Position numbers and translations under genes: made by a program. Shown here piece by piece: positions 13,993 to 22,614 of a stretch of DNA of 22,699 bases. The notes under the pieces are model-generated. The model had not been told where the DNA came from. It searched no databases and saw only the letters and a list, made by a program, of their open reading frames with translations. The stretch comes from Methanobacterium sp. PtaB.Bin024 (lineage in GTDB: Archaea; Methanobacteriota; Methanobacteria; Methanobacteriales; Methanobacteriaceae). Location of the stretch: assembly GCA_002067065.1 (NCBI GenBank), contig MVPY01000089.1, positions 1-22,699 of the forward strand. The letters run 5' to 3'. Position 1 is the first letter of the stretch; each line of letters starts with the position of its first letter.

Positions 13993-16329
13993 TTATATCA
14001 TTATTATATTATCTAATCCTTCCCATGGCCAGTTACCATTCCTAATCCATCCTGTGGCCACATTAGGTATGTCTGGATAGGTTGTAAGTCCCACTAGTAG
14101 AAGTATATCCTGTGCTCGGCTGTAGGCCACGAAGTAGTGTCTGGTAAGATCATCAAAGGCACGTTCTTTTCCAAGCCGTTGGGGTGTTCCTAAGGGTGAA
14201 CAGGATCTGATCTCATCCTCCATGGTACATGATTTACCCCCATCATCTGGAAAACGTTTAAAAGCATTCATACGATGATTGGTTCTGAAGTCTGAGCCCA
14301 CATCCACAATTACCAGGGGGAATTCCAAGCCTTTTGATTGGTGGATGGACATTATGTTAATACGGTTATCAGGAAGGGTGTCCAGGAGTCCTTCATCCAC
14401 TTTTATGGCACCAGTGGCCAATGGCACGAAAATGTTCCAGTAAGCATCTTTTATAGAGTAACATTCCAGGTCAGGGTCTTCTTCATCGAAAACCAGCTCT
14501 CCAGCATAGTAGCTGAATAGGGCGGTTTCTGATATGGTGCGGGTGATGGCCTCTAGATATACTAAACCCTCCACATCATCCTGCAGGTTGGGTATCCAGG
14601 TTACCAGTTTATAAGCCAGATCCAATAGTGGAACAGTTTTTTTCCAGGTTTTTCTTCCTAGGGGTTGTCTTTTCTGCCAGGCCTCCACAAATAATGTTAA
14701 AGAGACTGGAGATGATGGTTCTGGATTGGTTTTGAGGTACTCTCGGGCAGTTTTTCTCCAGTTTTTGAAGTTATTTTTTGCGGTGGAGGGGAGCTTTTCA
14801 ATGGAATCCTGCACGTGACATTCTGGGTCTATGCAGTCTAACATTAATCCGCACATAACCTGTGTTTCCCAGGTTCGTTCAAGGCTTTGGCCACGGGGGT
14901 TGAAGATAGGTATCTGGAGTTTTTCCCGTAAATAATAGGGTAGTTTCTTGTTTTTATAGGCCCGTTCCTGGGGAGAGCTTAAGAGTATGGACAGATCTGT
15001 GGGTGAACCTTCATCAGGATTGACTTTGATCAGGTGATCCTGGACTCGGTATCCATCTTTGCAGACTACTTGTTCAATAAACTGGGATAGATCACAGGCT
15101 AAGGTTTCCACATCCTTACGGAACATGCCTAGAACCGGGAAGTCAGTGAAGGGTGGACTTCTTTCAGGTTGGATTGCGGGTTTGTCATTCACCCGGGCTG
15201 TTTGGAAACCACTATCCAATTGTGAGAAGGCATTGCAGAACTTTACAATGTTTTTGGTAGAGCGGTAGTTCTGGGATAGGTGGATGAGTACTGGCTGGTT
15301 TCCTTGAATTTGAGTGGTGAATCGTTTCAGGAAGTTGGTGAAAAGATCCACAGTGGCTCCTCGGAAGCGGTAGAGGGATTGGTCATCATCTCCCACCACA
15401 GTCATACTGCCACCATTATTTATGGCAGCCCTGGCAAGTTGGAAGTATATCTGTTCCTGGAGGAGGTTGGAGTCCTGGTATTCATCCACTAATATTAGTT
15501 TCAATCCTTCTAAGAAGTCATCCAGTTTGCCTGTTTTTAGTTGGTCCAGGAATTCTGCTTCTAACATTGCAAAATCATATAGGCTTCGGCTTTCCAGTTC
15601 GCATAAATAGTCGTTGATGGCCTGGTAGGCTACTTCAAATCCAGGGTGTTGGTGCTGTTTTTCTCGGGCGAGTTGGTCCCATTCTACCTGGTCATAGTAG
15701 ACGCGGTCTTTGATTTCCAGTAACTGTTTGCACATTTCATTGGTGTTAAATCCAAATGCTCCTCCCCTAAGTTTGATTAAGTAGTCTCTGAGGTCTTCGT
15801 TGTGATGTTTTTCTTCCTTAAAGAGACCCATGTTTAGCATGAGGGCGCTGGTTACAAAGTCCTGGATGACTACTGGTGGTGCTGCACCAGGAGCACGATG
15901 TATTTTCAGGATGTCCTGGGATATGCTGTCCAGGGTTCCGGTGATGATCTGGTTGAAGTCCAGGCGTCTTAGATGGGGATGTATGCCTTTAAATTCTGGA
16001 GTCTTAAGAAGTACTTGTCGTATTTCATCGCCCCATGAGAGGATTCTTGATCTTAACTCACTTGCTGCCTTTCTGGTGAAGGTTGTAGCTAATATGGAAG
16101 AAGGGTGGACATCATCCACGTAGATGAATTTTAATATCTTCAACACCATGACTGTGGTTTTACCACTGCCTGGTCCTGCAACTAAAAACTGTGATTCAGT
16201 GGTGGGGGCACTGATGGCCTGGTTTTGATCTGGGTTGTCTTCTGAGGATATTTTTCGGTTTAAGTGTTCAATCACTAGTTGTTGGTATGTGTCCCAGTTA
16301 ATCAAATTAATCGCCTTTTTACTATTCAA
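13993..16329 (-). CDS. UvrD/Rep-type superfamily 1 DNA helicase
   Basis: 778 aa if TTG 16329 is used. An in-frame TTG at 16305 (before INWDTYQQL) has a better-placed SD-like aaggcgat and may be the true start. SF1A motifs: Walker A AGPGSGKT (51-58), Ia ATTFTRKAASELRSR (about 81-95), II VDEYQD (281-286), III GDDDQSLYRFRGA (313-325), IV QNYRST (353-358), V SIHQSKGLEF (661-670), VI YFVAYSRA (732-739). All are intact, so an active ATP-dependent translocase is expected. It has no C-terminal nuclease domain, unlike AddA/RecB; that activity is instead encoded by the abutting next gene. It lies 26 nt after the SMC-like gene. Confidence 0.92.
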   Translation of the reverse strand: MNSKKAINLINWDTYQQLVIEHLNRKISSEDNPDQNQAISAPTTESQFLVAGPGSGKTTVMVLKILKFIYVDDVHPSSILATTFTRKAASELRSRILSWGDEIRQVLLKTPEFKGIHPHLRRLDFNQIITGTLDSISQDILKIHRAPGAAPPVVIQDFVTSALMLNMGLFKEEKHHNEDLRDYLIKLRGGAFGFNTNEMCKQLLEIKDRVYYDQVEWDQLAREKQHQHPGFEVAYQAINDYLCELESRSLYDFAMLEAEFLDQLKTGKLDDFLEGLKLILVDEYQDSNLLQEQIYFQLARAAINNGGSMTVVGDDDQSLYRFRGATVDLFTNFLKRFTTQIQGNQPVLIHLSQNYRSTKNIVKFCNAFSQLDSGFQTARVNDKPAIQPERSPPFTDFPVLGMFRKDVETLACDLSQFIEQVVCKDGYRVQDHLIKVNPDEGSPTDLSILLSSPQERAYKNKKLPYYLREKLQIPIFNPRGQSLERTWETQVMCGLMLDCIDPECHVQDSIEKLPSTAKNNFKNWRKTAREYLKTNPEPSSPVSLTLFVEAWQKRQPLGRKTWKKTVPLLDLAYKLVTWIPNLQDDVEGLVYLEAITRTISETALFSYYAGELVFDEEDPDLECYSIKDAYWNIFVPLATGAIKVDEGLLDTLPDNRINIMSIHQSKGLEFPLVIVDVGSDFRTNHRMNAFKRFPDDGGKSCTMEDEIRSCSPLGTPQRLGKERAFDDLTRHYFVAYSRAQDILLLVGLTTYPDIPNVATGWIRNGNWPWEGLDNIIMI

Positions 16330-16355
16330 TTTCGTTTATTTTAATGAATCTTATT

Positions 16356-19058
16356 TTAAATAGCTTTATCCATAGAAATAAAATTAGCATCAGTTAAAGA
16401 ATTGTATTTATCCACATCACAGGTCACCACGATGATCTGCATGTTCTTAGAGTTATCTTGGAGTATTTCCAGTGCTCGATGCATTCTTGCTGGATCCGTG
16501 TTTACTAAGGGGTCGTCCAAGACTACTAACTGTTTTTCATTTCTGCTTAGGATGTTTCCCAGTGCTAGACGGAATAGGCACCATACCTGTTCCTGGGTTC
16601 CGAAGGATAAAAGATCAATGGATGCTTCTTCACCAGCTACCTCAATTGATTCTGGTTTCATCTGTTTATTAAAGACAAGGGAGTATTTAGGACCTAGCAG
16701 TTTTTCCATGTCATCTGTTACATGTTTACGGATAGGTTCGGAGAGCTCTCCAATGGTGTTTTCCCTGTAGAGACTGGTGAGCTGGAATAACAGTTTCAAT
16801 GCATCAGCTTCGGTTTGAAGTTCTTTTTCTTTACTTTGGAGGTGTTCTAGTTTCTCTTCAATGATATTGGTGTCTTTGGATTGGTTGATTAAGATTTGAA
16901 GTTTGCTCTCCCAACCGGCTTTGTTCACTTCTTGCTGGTGGATCTCTTCTTTGAGTCTTTCCACTTTACTTTTAAGACTCTCAAAGGCACCTAAAGGTTG
17001 TTTTTCCTTTTCATCTATTTCATCCTGATATACCTGCCAGGCCCTCTTTTTCTGGTCCAGTTCAACAGATAACTGGTTCAGTTGGTGTTCTCTTTCTTCT
17101 GGAGAGTGACCATCATCTTCTAAACGTTTCAATCTCTTAGTTATCTCTTCGGTAATCTGTGACTTACCATGAAGGTCAGTTTTTTTATCATTAACTGTCT
17201 GTTCCAGTTCTTGGAGTGTTTTTCTCTCTGCTCTGATTTCTTCATTCAACTGGTTTCGGTTCTGGATCTGTGTTTTTATGTAATCTTCTAGTTGGATGAT
17301 TTTACGGGAAAGTTCATCCCTTACCACTGCTTTATCTTTACCTTCACATGCCTTGTAGGAGGAATCATCAGGGATCTTCTCCCATTTTAGTTTAATCTTG
17401 TTCTCCAATCCAATGATCTCTTGCTGGAGTTGTTCTGGGGATTTATCAGTCCTTTTGTTCAAATCAGCCTGGATTCTGTCAATTTCTTTTTCTTTAGACT
17501 CCTTTTTTATAACTAACTTTTGAAGATCATTTAGTTCCTCGGTTCCATAGGGTGCCACCATTTCCTGGTAGTCAGACTGCATCTTTTCTAACTCTTCCTT
17601 CATGGTCTTTACATCTTGACTACCACTTTTAACCTCGAACTCTCCCACATGATCTATTTTAATCTTTAATGATTGATTAGCAGTCCAGGAAATATTTTCA
17701 GTCACACTAAATGGATTTACCTTGTTATCTAAGGATATTTCACCTGACAGGGCTGCTTGTGGTGAAACATTCAAGGTCAAACCCATGGCTTGGAGACTGA
17801 TATTGGTTTTGTTGATCTGGGCACTGAGTTTTTGAATGACCTCCATTTGATTAGGTGATGGGGCTATGATTGTGTTTAATTCTTCTTTTGTTTGATTTAA
17901 ATCCTGATAAAGTTGGGTAATCTCAGCATAACGTTCTTTCAGGGGTTCTAATGCTTGTTCATCCATTACTGTTGTATGGGCAATACCAGCAATACTCTTC
18001 TCATCATTGGCTTGGTCAATCTTTTGGTTGGTTGCATCCTGTCTTTTGAGTTTATCTGTGATGTTTTCTTCAAGATCTGTTAATTCCCCCTTTAAAGGAA
18101 TGAGTTGTTGTTGTAATTGTTGGCATTCAGCTTTGATCTCGGCTATTTCGTGGTGACTGTCTGTGATTTCCTCCATCTTCTTTTGGAGTGTTTCATATCT
18201 GGCATTAATCCCCTGTATCTCATCCTCTAATTTTTCCCTGATTTTTTGGTGTTGCCGGGCATCTTCCAATTCTAGTTCGGTTTTGTCCCTTTCTTTCTTG
18301 GCTTCCTTGAGATTTTTTTGGTTGCGATTATATAGGATGTCAGTATCTTCAATTTTACGGATCAGCTCATCTTTTTTGTTATTGTCCAGTTGTGATTGGG
18401 ATAAGTCCTCTTTCAGGGTTTGTATTTCATCCTGTACTTTTTTAAGTTGACTGCCCCTTTTCAGGGTCTTTGTTTTCTCGGTGTAGATTTCTAAGAACTT
18501 GGATCGGATATTGCTCAGGACTTTTTTCTCTTTATCTGATTCAATGGTGGCTCCCACCATGGTCTGTAGTGAGGATAAAGTTTCATCGTTCAAGTCATCA
18601 CTGATGAATGGTGTTCCCTGCACCATCCACAGGGTTTGACCCAGACCCCATAGTTCTGGTTTGGTATCACCACGGGTGGCAAGTTGACCACCCACGAGTT
18701 GAATGAGTTGTTTGTCTGCCTGGTCACCTTCTGCGATTTTCTTCCAGATTTCCGATTCCTGTTTTTCCAGTATACTCTTTTTATCATAGAATCCCTTGGT
18801 TATACGATAGTTTTCACCATTTTTGGTGAAGGTGATCTGGGAGAGTGGATGTAGGGATGTTCCCCATGGTTTGAGAGATTTTATCTTCCCGGATCCGCTG
18901 GTGTGTTTAGTGTAGAAGGTGGTGATGATAGAGTCTATGATGGTGGTTTTACCACTCTCATTGGGGCCGTATAGTACGTTTAAACCATCTTGGAGTTGGA
19001 TTTGGGTGGGTTCTGTGAATTTTTTCCAGTTTTCCAGGTGGATGGTTTGGATGTTCAT
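16356..19058 (-). CDS. SMC/Rad50-like ATPase without zinc hook (YhaN/SbcC-like)
   Basis: 900 aa. The N-terminal ABC half has Walker A GPNESGKTT (31-39) in a Rad50-type opening (IHLENWKKF, LNVLYGPNESGKTT). Residues about 180-780 are long heptad-rich coiled coils broken by a small globular beta segment near 395-490 (NPFSVTENISW, LKIKIDHVGEFEV). The C-terminal half carries the signature SFGTQEQ (818-824) and Walker B LVVLDD (844-849) with the D-loop region PLVNTDPARMH. No CxxC hook is present anywhere in the coil, unlike canonical Rad50/SbcC; in this it resembles YhaN-type proteins. Its ATG overlaps the stop of the Mre11-like gene by 4 nt (ATGA), with ggaggcatcacc as SD, so the two should form a complex. 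Confidence 0.9.
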   Translation of the reverse strand: MNIQTIHLENWKKFTEPTQIQLQDGLNVLYGPNESGKTTIIDSIITTFYTKHTSGSGKIKSLKPWGTSLHPLSQITFTKNGENYRITKGFYDKKSILEKQESEIWKKIAEGDQADKQLIQLVGGQLATRGDTKPELWGLGQTLWMVQGTPFISDDLNDETLSSLQTMVGATIESDKEKKVLSNIRSKFLEIYTEKTKTLKRGSQLKKVQDEIQTLKEDLSQSQLDNNKKDELIRKIEDTDILYNRNQKNLKEAKKERDKTELELEDARQHQKIREKLEDEIQGINARYETLQKKMEEITDSHHEIAEIKAECQQLQQQLIPLKGELTDLEENITDKLKRQDATNQKIDQANDEKSIAGIAHTTVMDEQALEPLKERYAEITQLYQDLNQTKEELNTIIAPSPNQMEVIQKLSAQINKTNISLQAMGLTLNVSPQAALSGEISLDNKVNPFSVTENISWTANQSLKIKIDHVGEFEVKSGSQDVKTMKEELEKMQSDYQEMVAPYGTEELNDLQKLVIKKESKEKEIDRIQADLNKRTDKSPEQLQQEIIGLENKIKLKWEKIPDDSSYKACEGKDKAVVRDELSRKIIQLEDYIKTQIQNRNQLNEEIRAERKTLQELEQTVNDKKTDLHGKSQITEEITKRLKRLEDDGHSPEEREHQLNQLSVELDQKKRAWQVYQDEIDEKEKQPLGAFESLKSKVERLKEEIHQQEVNKAGWESKLQILINQSKDTNIIEEKLEHLQSKEKELQTEADALKLLFQLTSLYRENTIGELSEPIRKHVTDDMEKLLGPKYSLVFNKQMKPESIEVAGEEASIDLLSFGTQEQVWCLFRLALGNILSRNEKQLVVLDDPLVNTDPARMHRALEILQDNSKNMQIIVVTCDVDKYNSLTDANFISMDKAI

Positions 19059-20266
19059 GGTGATGCCTCCTTGATCATCTGGTACATTAAAAGAAATGCC
19101 CGGTTCAGGATTTCTGGTGTGAGACCTTCAATAACATCTTCCCCCTGAAGTTGGGAGTATAGTTCCTGGGTGCGTTCCTGACTGAGATCCGAGTACTCCT
19201 GGATATCTGGCTGGGTTTTCATGAGGGCCATTAAAGCCTCGAAGGTTTGGTTGACAACTGCGCCTTCTGGTAGGAGGGCTTTTAGTTCTAAGAGGTTGGG
19301 TTTAAGGTAAAGTTCATCCAGGGATACCTGGAACTTCATGAAATGATTCTGGTATATATCTTCTATTTGGGAGAGTTGACTGAGAGTTTCCTGGTCAGTT
19401 ACTCCCTTTAGTTTGAGTAGGAGGATGTTGTGTTCTGGTTCTGGGATGTTTTTCAATTCTGATTCCAAGTACTGGGCATCATTCTGGGTGTTTATTTCCC
19501 TGGAAAGTTTCCGCCAGGACAGGGTGCCCACGTCCAGTGGTGTGATTTGGGGAGTATCGTGGGGTGAGTTTATTTCCACTAGGACTGCTTTGCCACTTTT
19601 ATCTTCACCATATTTGGTGGTTTCAGGGGTTCCTGGGTATATAGTCCGGGTGGTTCCAGTGGAGTCCTGGTGTTCAAATAGGGAGTGCCATTCACCCAGG
19701 GCCAGGTAATCTAACCCTGAAAGTGTGGTTCTTTCTGGATCTATAGGGAAATTTGCATCTTCAATGAAGCCCACTTGGAGGTTGCCATGGACCACTCCTA
19801 TGGATATATCATTATCATTATCATTGCCAGATTCAATGTCAATCCAGGCTGTGGGATCATTTTGGGATTGTTTCTGACTCACAGGACATGGATACAGAGT
19901 GCAATTAGCATGAGTTACTGGTTCTGCTTCAGCAAAAATAGTGAGATTATTCAGACTCTTCCAGACTGAATCATGGTATAAGGAGTCCATGGTGAGGGGG
20001 TCATGGTTGCCAGGAAGTATGTAAACAGGGGTGGGTGATATCTCAGCTATCATCTGACTTACCAAACCCACTAAACTACGGTCAACCTGGTTACTGTCAA
20101 ACAGGTCACCAGCAATTAAAACAAAATCAACATTATGTTCATGGCCAGTTTCAAGAAGTTTCTTAACGGTTTTTAACCTTATATCCCTTGCTTCTGGTGC
20201 TTTATCCCCTAATTGTTTGTATTTTATCCCCAAGTGCCAGTCGGCAGTGTGTAAGAATTTCACCAT
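19055..20266 (-). CDS. Mre11/SbcD-like metallophosphoesterase nuclease
   Basis: 403 aa. The five phosphoesterase motifs are in order: D9/H11 in TADWHLG, D54 in IAGDLFD, N87-H88 in LPGNHDP, H160 in VVHGN, and H194 in LALGEWHS. All metal ligands expected for a two-metal Mre11-type nuclease are present. The C-terminal 150 residues form the usual capping and ATPase-binding region. It is first in the minus-strand block; SD gagggga lies about 7 nt before ATG. The 4-nt overlap with the SMC-like gene indicates an SbcCD/YhaON-like pair. Known members are ATP-gated exo/endonucleases acting at DNA ends and hairpins. Confidence 0.92.
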   Translation of the reverse strand: MVKFLHTADWHLGIKYKQLGDKAPEARDIRLKTVKKLLETGHEHNVDFVLIAGDLFDSNQVDRSLVGLVSQMIAEISPTPVYILPGNHDPLTMDSLYHDSVWKSLNNLTIFAEAEPVTHANCTLYPCPVSQKQSQNDPTAWIDIESGNDNDNDISIGVVHGNLQVGFIEDANFPIDPERTTLSGLDYLALGEWHSLFEHQDSTGTTRTIYPGTPETTKYGEDKSGKAVLVEINSPHDTPQITPLDVGTLSWRKLSREINTQNDAQYLESELKNIPEPEHNILLLKLKGVTDQETLSQLSQIEDIYQNHFMKFQVSLDELYLKPNLLELKALLPEGAVVNQTFEALMALMKTQPDIQEYSDLSQERTQELYSQLQGEDVIEGLTPEILNRAFLLMYQMIKEASP

Positions 20267-20282
20267 AGTAAATCCCCTCGAT

Positions 20283-20317
20283 ATAGTTTATAGCAAAAAC
20301 TATGAAACTTTATATTA
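20283..20317 (-). promoter_or_regulatory. Promoter of the DNA-processing operon with inverted repeat
   Basis: Read on the minus strand, a TATA-like taatataaag (about 20308-20317) is followed by the arms ATAGTTT and AAACTAT (20297-20303 and 20283-20289 on the plus strand), which are perfect 7-bp inverted arms separated by 7 nt. The repeat lies at the expected transcription start, about 17-37 nt upstream of the Mre11-like ATG. That is a plausible repressor site, though the arms are AT-rich. Confidence 0.45.
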
Positions 20318-20427
20318 TGATGTTATTACAACTAAAATATTAAATATGTTTAGATTAATAAATTATTTTTTAAGTGAATGTTGATTTTGTTCGTATAGGA
20401 CAATTCATAATTTCGGAGGGGCAATTT

Positions 20428-21318
20428 ATGGGATATTTAAAATGTGAGAAGTGTGGGGGATACTATGAACTTCAGGAAGGAGAATCGCCTGATGATTTTG
20501 ATGTCTGTAATTGTGGTGGTAAATTAGTTTATACAGAATCAATAGACGAAAAGGATCCTTCTAAAGAAATATATAGTGAATCTTCAAAAATACCAGATAC
20601 TGATCCATTGACGGAATCAGATACGGATTTTCATTATGATAACCAGCGCAAAATTTATTGTAGCCAATGTGGATTCGAAAACAATGCCAAAGCACGTTTC
20701 TGCAAGAAATGTGGATTTGAAATAAAAAAATCAAAAGGAAAGATTGAAAAGTTTAATAGTAAAATAAACATTTTAGCTGTTTTTGTTGGCATATTGGTTT
20801 CTTTGATAGTTTTGTTCATAAGTGCTATGGCCTTTAGTCCTTTTTTAGCATCTAAACAAATAGATATGATCTATTTTGTGCTACTGGTTATCTCATGTAT
20901 GCTTTTTGTAGGGGGAGTTGTAACTGGATTTTTAGTTGGTGGAAAACCTTCCAATGGTTATATTAATGGGGGATTTCTAACTTTAGTGACATTTGTAAAT
21001 TTTGGAACCATTTTTGGTGCCGCCTGGTTGATTACAATAGGTGTTTCTGCTGCACTATCAAATATATTTGGTTCTTCAACTAGTTCCTCATCAGAAAGTT
21101 CATTAGGATACACTAATACTGCCAGCTCCGCTAGCTCATTGGGATATGATACACCGAGTACAACCAATACATCAGTTACTCAGAGTTCAACCAATATATC
21201 ACCTGACACTATAGTCTACCTGCTTCTATTGGTGTTTCTCATTGTGATAGTTATTGTTGCTGGACCTTTAGGAGGAATGTTAGGAGCTTTCATAAGAGAA
21301 ACAGTTCGAAAAAGATAA
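20428..21318 (+). CDS. Double zinc-ribbon polytopic membrane protein
   Basis: 296 aa from ATG 20428, which has cggagggg 8 nt upstream; the longer in-frame ATG at 20374 lacks an SD. Residues about 4-34 are the MGYLKCEKCGGYYELQ...CNCGG module, and residues about 60-80 are a second ribbon (CSQCGFENNAKARFCKKCG). The membrane part has about four or five helices (LAVFVGILVSLIVLFISA, FVLLVISCMLFVGGVVTGFL, FLTLVTFVNFGTIFGAAWL, VYLLLLVFLIVIVIVAGPL). Between the last two lies a Ser/Thr-rich stretch with the repeated SSLGY unit. This resembles a DUF5518-type membrane protein with added ribbons. It is the first gene of a four-gene zinc-ribbon run, divergent from the DNA-processing block. The function is unknown. 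Confidence 0.75.
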   Translation: MGYLKCEKCGGYYELQEGESPDDFDVCNCGGKLVYTESIDEKDPSKEIYSESSKIPDTDPLTESDTDFHYDNQRKIYCSQCGFENNAKARFCKKCGFEIKKSKGKIEKFNSKINILAVFVGILVSLIVLFISAMAFSPFLASKQIDMIYFVLLVISCMLFVGGVVTGFLVGGKPSNGYINGGFLTLVTFVNFGTIFGAAWLITIGVSAALSNIFGSSTSSSSESSLGYTNTASSASSLGYDTPSTTNTSVTQSSTNISPDTIVYLLLLVFLIVIVIVAGPLGGMLGAFIRETVRKR

Positions 21319-21351
21319 TTATCGATATTATAATAATAGGAGGATATTTTC

Positions 21352-21951
21352 ATGATATGCCAAAATTGTGGACATGAAAATGATATAGATGCCACATTCT
21401 GTGAGCGATGTGGTGCTAGACTAGGACGGGATCCTAATTTCGGAAGGCGACAGCAAAGATATTCTGAAAAAAGTGGTATGTCCTCATCTACTAAATTATT
21501 AATAGTGGTAATTGTTGTCCTGGTAGCAGTACTGGGAATTGCCGCAGGAGTTTTAATGCAGTCAAATCAGGATGCAAACACTGCTGCTGGTAATGATCAG
21601 GTTTCTGTTAGCGAGTCACAGGAGAAAGTTACATATAAAGCAGAATGGCATAAAGTCACCAGTTTCTCAGGGATTGATGATGATTACCGATCCTTCACCA
21701 TTAAGGGTGAGCAATTCAAGGTTGTGATGTCAGCCACACCAACACTAAATTACAACACCAATTTCATGAACATTGATGTTAGTGATTTGAGTGGCATTGT
21801 AGGATCAGGGGAGTTGAACTGGGGACCTACAGATTCTCTGAGCACCAAAGAAAAAACCGTCAAATTCACTGGATCTCCAGGAACCTATTATTTAGAAGTC
21901 TCAACCAAAGACTTGGAAAGCTGGACAGTAACCATCTATGATTATTACTAA
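21352..21951 (+). CDS. Zinc-ribbon, single-TM protein with extracellular beta domain
   Basis: 199 aa. The N-terminal ribbon ligands are C3, C6, C17 and C20 (MICQNCGHENDIDATFCERC). A basic linker (GRRQQRYSEKS) and one membrane helix (LLIVVIVVLVAVLGIAAGVL, about 49-68) follow, then an exported domain of about 125 residues with alternating strands (YKAEWHKVTSFSG, SFTIKGEQFKVVMSATP, GTYYLEVSTKDLESWTVTIY). The ribbon should face the cytosol and the beta domain the outside. SD aggagga lies about 8 nt before ATG. The gene lies 33 nt after the previous one and is likely co-transcribed. The function is unknown. Confidence 0.78.
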   Translation: MICQNCGHENDIDATFCERCGARLGRDPNFGRRQQRYSEKSGMSSSTKLLIVVIVVLVAVLGIAAGVLMQSNQDANTAAGNDQVSVSESQEKVTYKAEWHKVTSFSGIDDDYRSFTIKGEQFKVVMSATPTLNYNTNFMNIDVSDLSGIVGSGELNWGPTDSLSTKEKTVKFTGSPGTYYLEVSTKDLESWTVTIYDYY

Positions 21952-21991
21952 CCAGGGTTTAGTTCTAAAAAAGTTAAATGGAGAATAGGTG

Positions 21992-22600
21992 ATGTATTGT
22001 AAAAATTGTGGATATGAAAATGATGATGATGCATCATTCTGTGAAAGATGCGGGGCCAATTTAGGCTCTGCAACTCCTCCACAATCTAGAAACGGTATGA
22101 GTACCACCAACAAGGTTCTCATAGTTGTTGTGATAATCCTGATTTTAGGTATTGGCATTGCTGTTGCAATGTTGTTAACAAGTAATGCACCGGTGGCTAA
22201 CAATACATCCAAAAACACTTCAGTAGTTGTTACTGATACAGAAACTACATCAGATACATCGACAGATGATAATACCCCGATACTTATTGATTCAGGGAGT
22301 ATGAGTGGCACTGATGCCAAATACGATGATGGTCCCTTCACCTATGAATGGAAAACGTACCAAATTGATGATGAGAACTTAGTAATGTATGGTACTTATG
22401 TTGCTGGTAGTAAAACCGTTAAACAAACTGTAACTTTAAAAAAATTTGATGATGAAAGAGTTGAAATAACCGTTGAACCAAAATCTAGTGGTAAAAGTAG
22501 TTGGTATACTGTTACAACCTCACAAGGTTATTCAAATGTTCTTGATTATTATTGGAAAATTTTCAGACAAAATCGGGAAGAGGCTGGGCCAGTTAGCTAA
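21992..22600 (+). CDS. Zinc-ribbon, single-TM protein with extracellular domain
   Basis: 202 aa from ATG 21992, with GGAG 8 nt upstream; GTG 21989 is an alternative. The ribbon MYCKNCGYENDDDASFCERC has the same C3/C6/C17/C20 spacing as the previous gene, followed by NGMSTTNK and a membrane helix (VLIVVVIILILGIGIAVAML, about 42-61). A Thr/Asp-rich linker leads to an outside domain (YEWKTYQIDDENLVMYG, KQTVTLKKFDDERVEITV, GYSNVLDYYWKIF) that differs in sequence from the neighbour's. The ribbon-TM part is therefore paralogous while the exported part has diverged. 40 nt separate the two genes. Confidence 0.78.
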   Translation: MYCKNCGYENDDDASFCERCGANLGSATPPQSRNGMSTTNKVLIVVVIILILGIGIAVAMLLTSNAPVANNTSKNTSVVVTDTETTSDTSTDDNTPILIDSGSMSGTDAKYDDGPFTYEWKTYQIDDENLVMYGTYVAGSKTVKQTVTLKKFDDERVEITVEPKSSGKSSWYTVTTSQGYSNVLDYYWKIFRQNREEAGPVS

Positions 22601-22614
22601 ATAACGGTGAAAAT

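Noticed and set aside
11700..20000. Many plus-strand open frames of 60-127 codons opposite the DNA-processing genes
   Set aside because: They lie wholly antisense to genes with complete catalytic motifs, have low-complexity Ser/Leu/Trp-rich translations and lack Shine-Dalgarno sequences.
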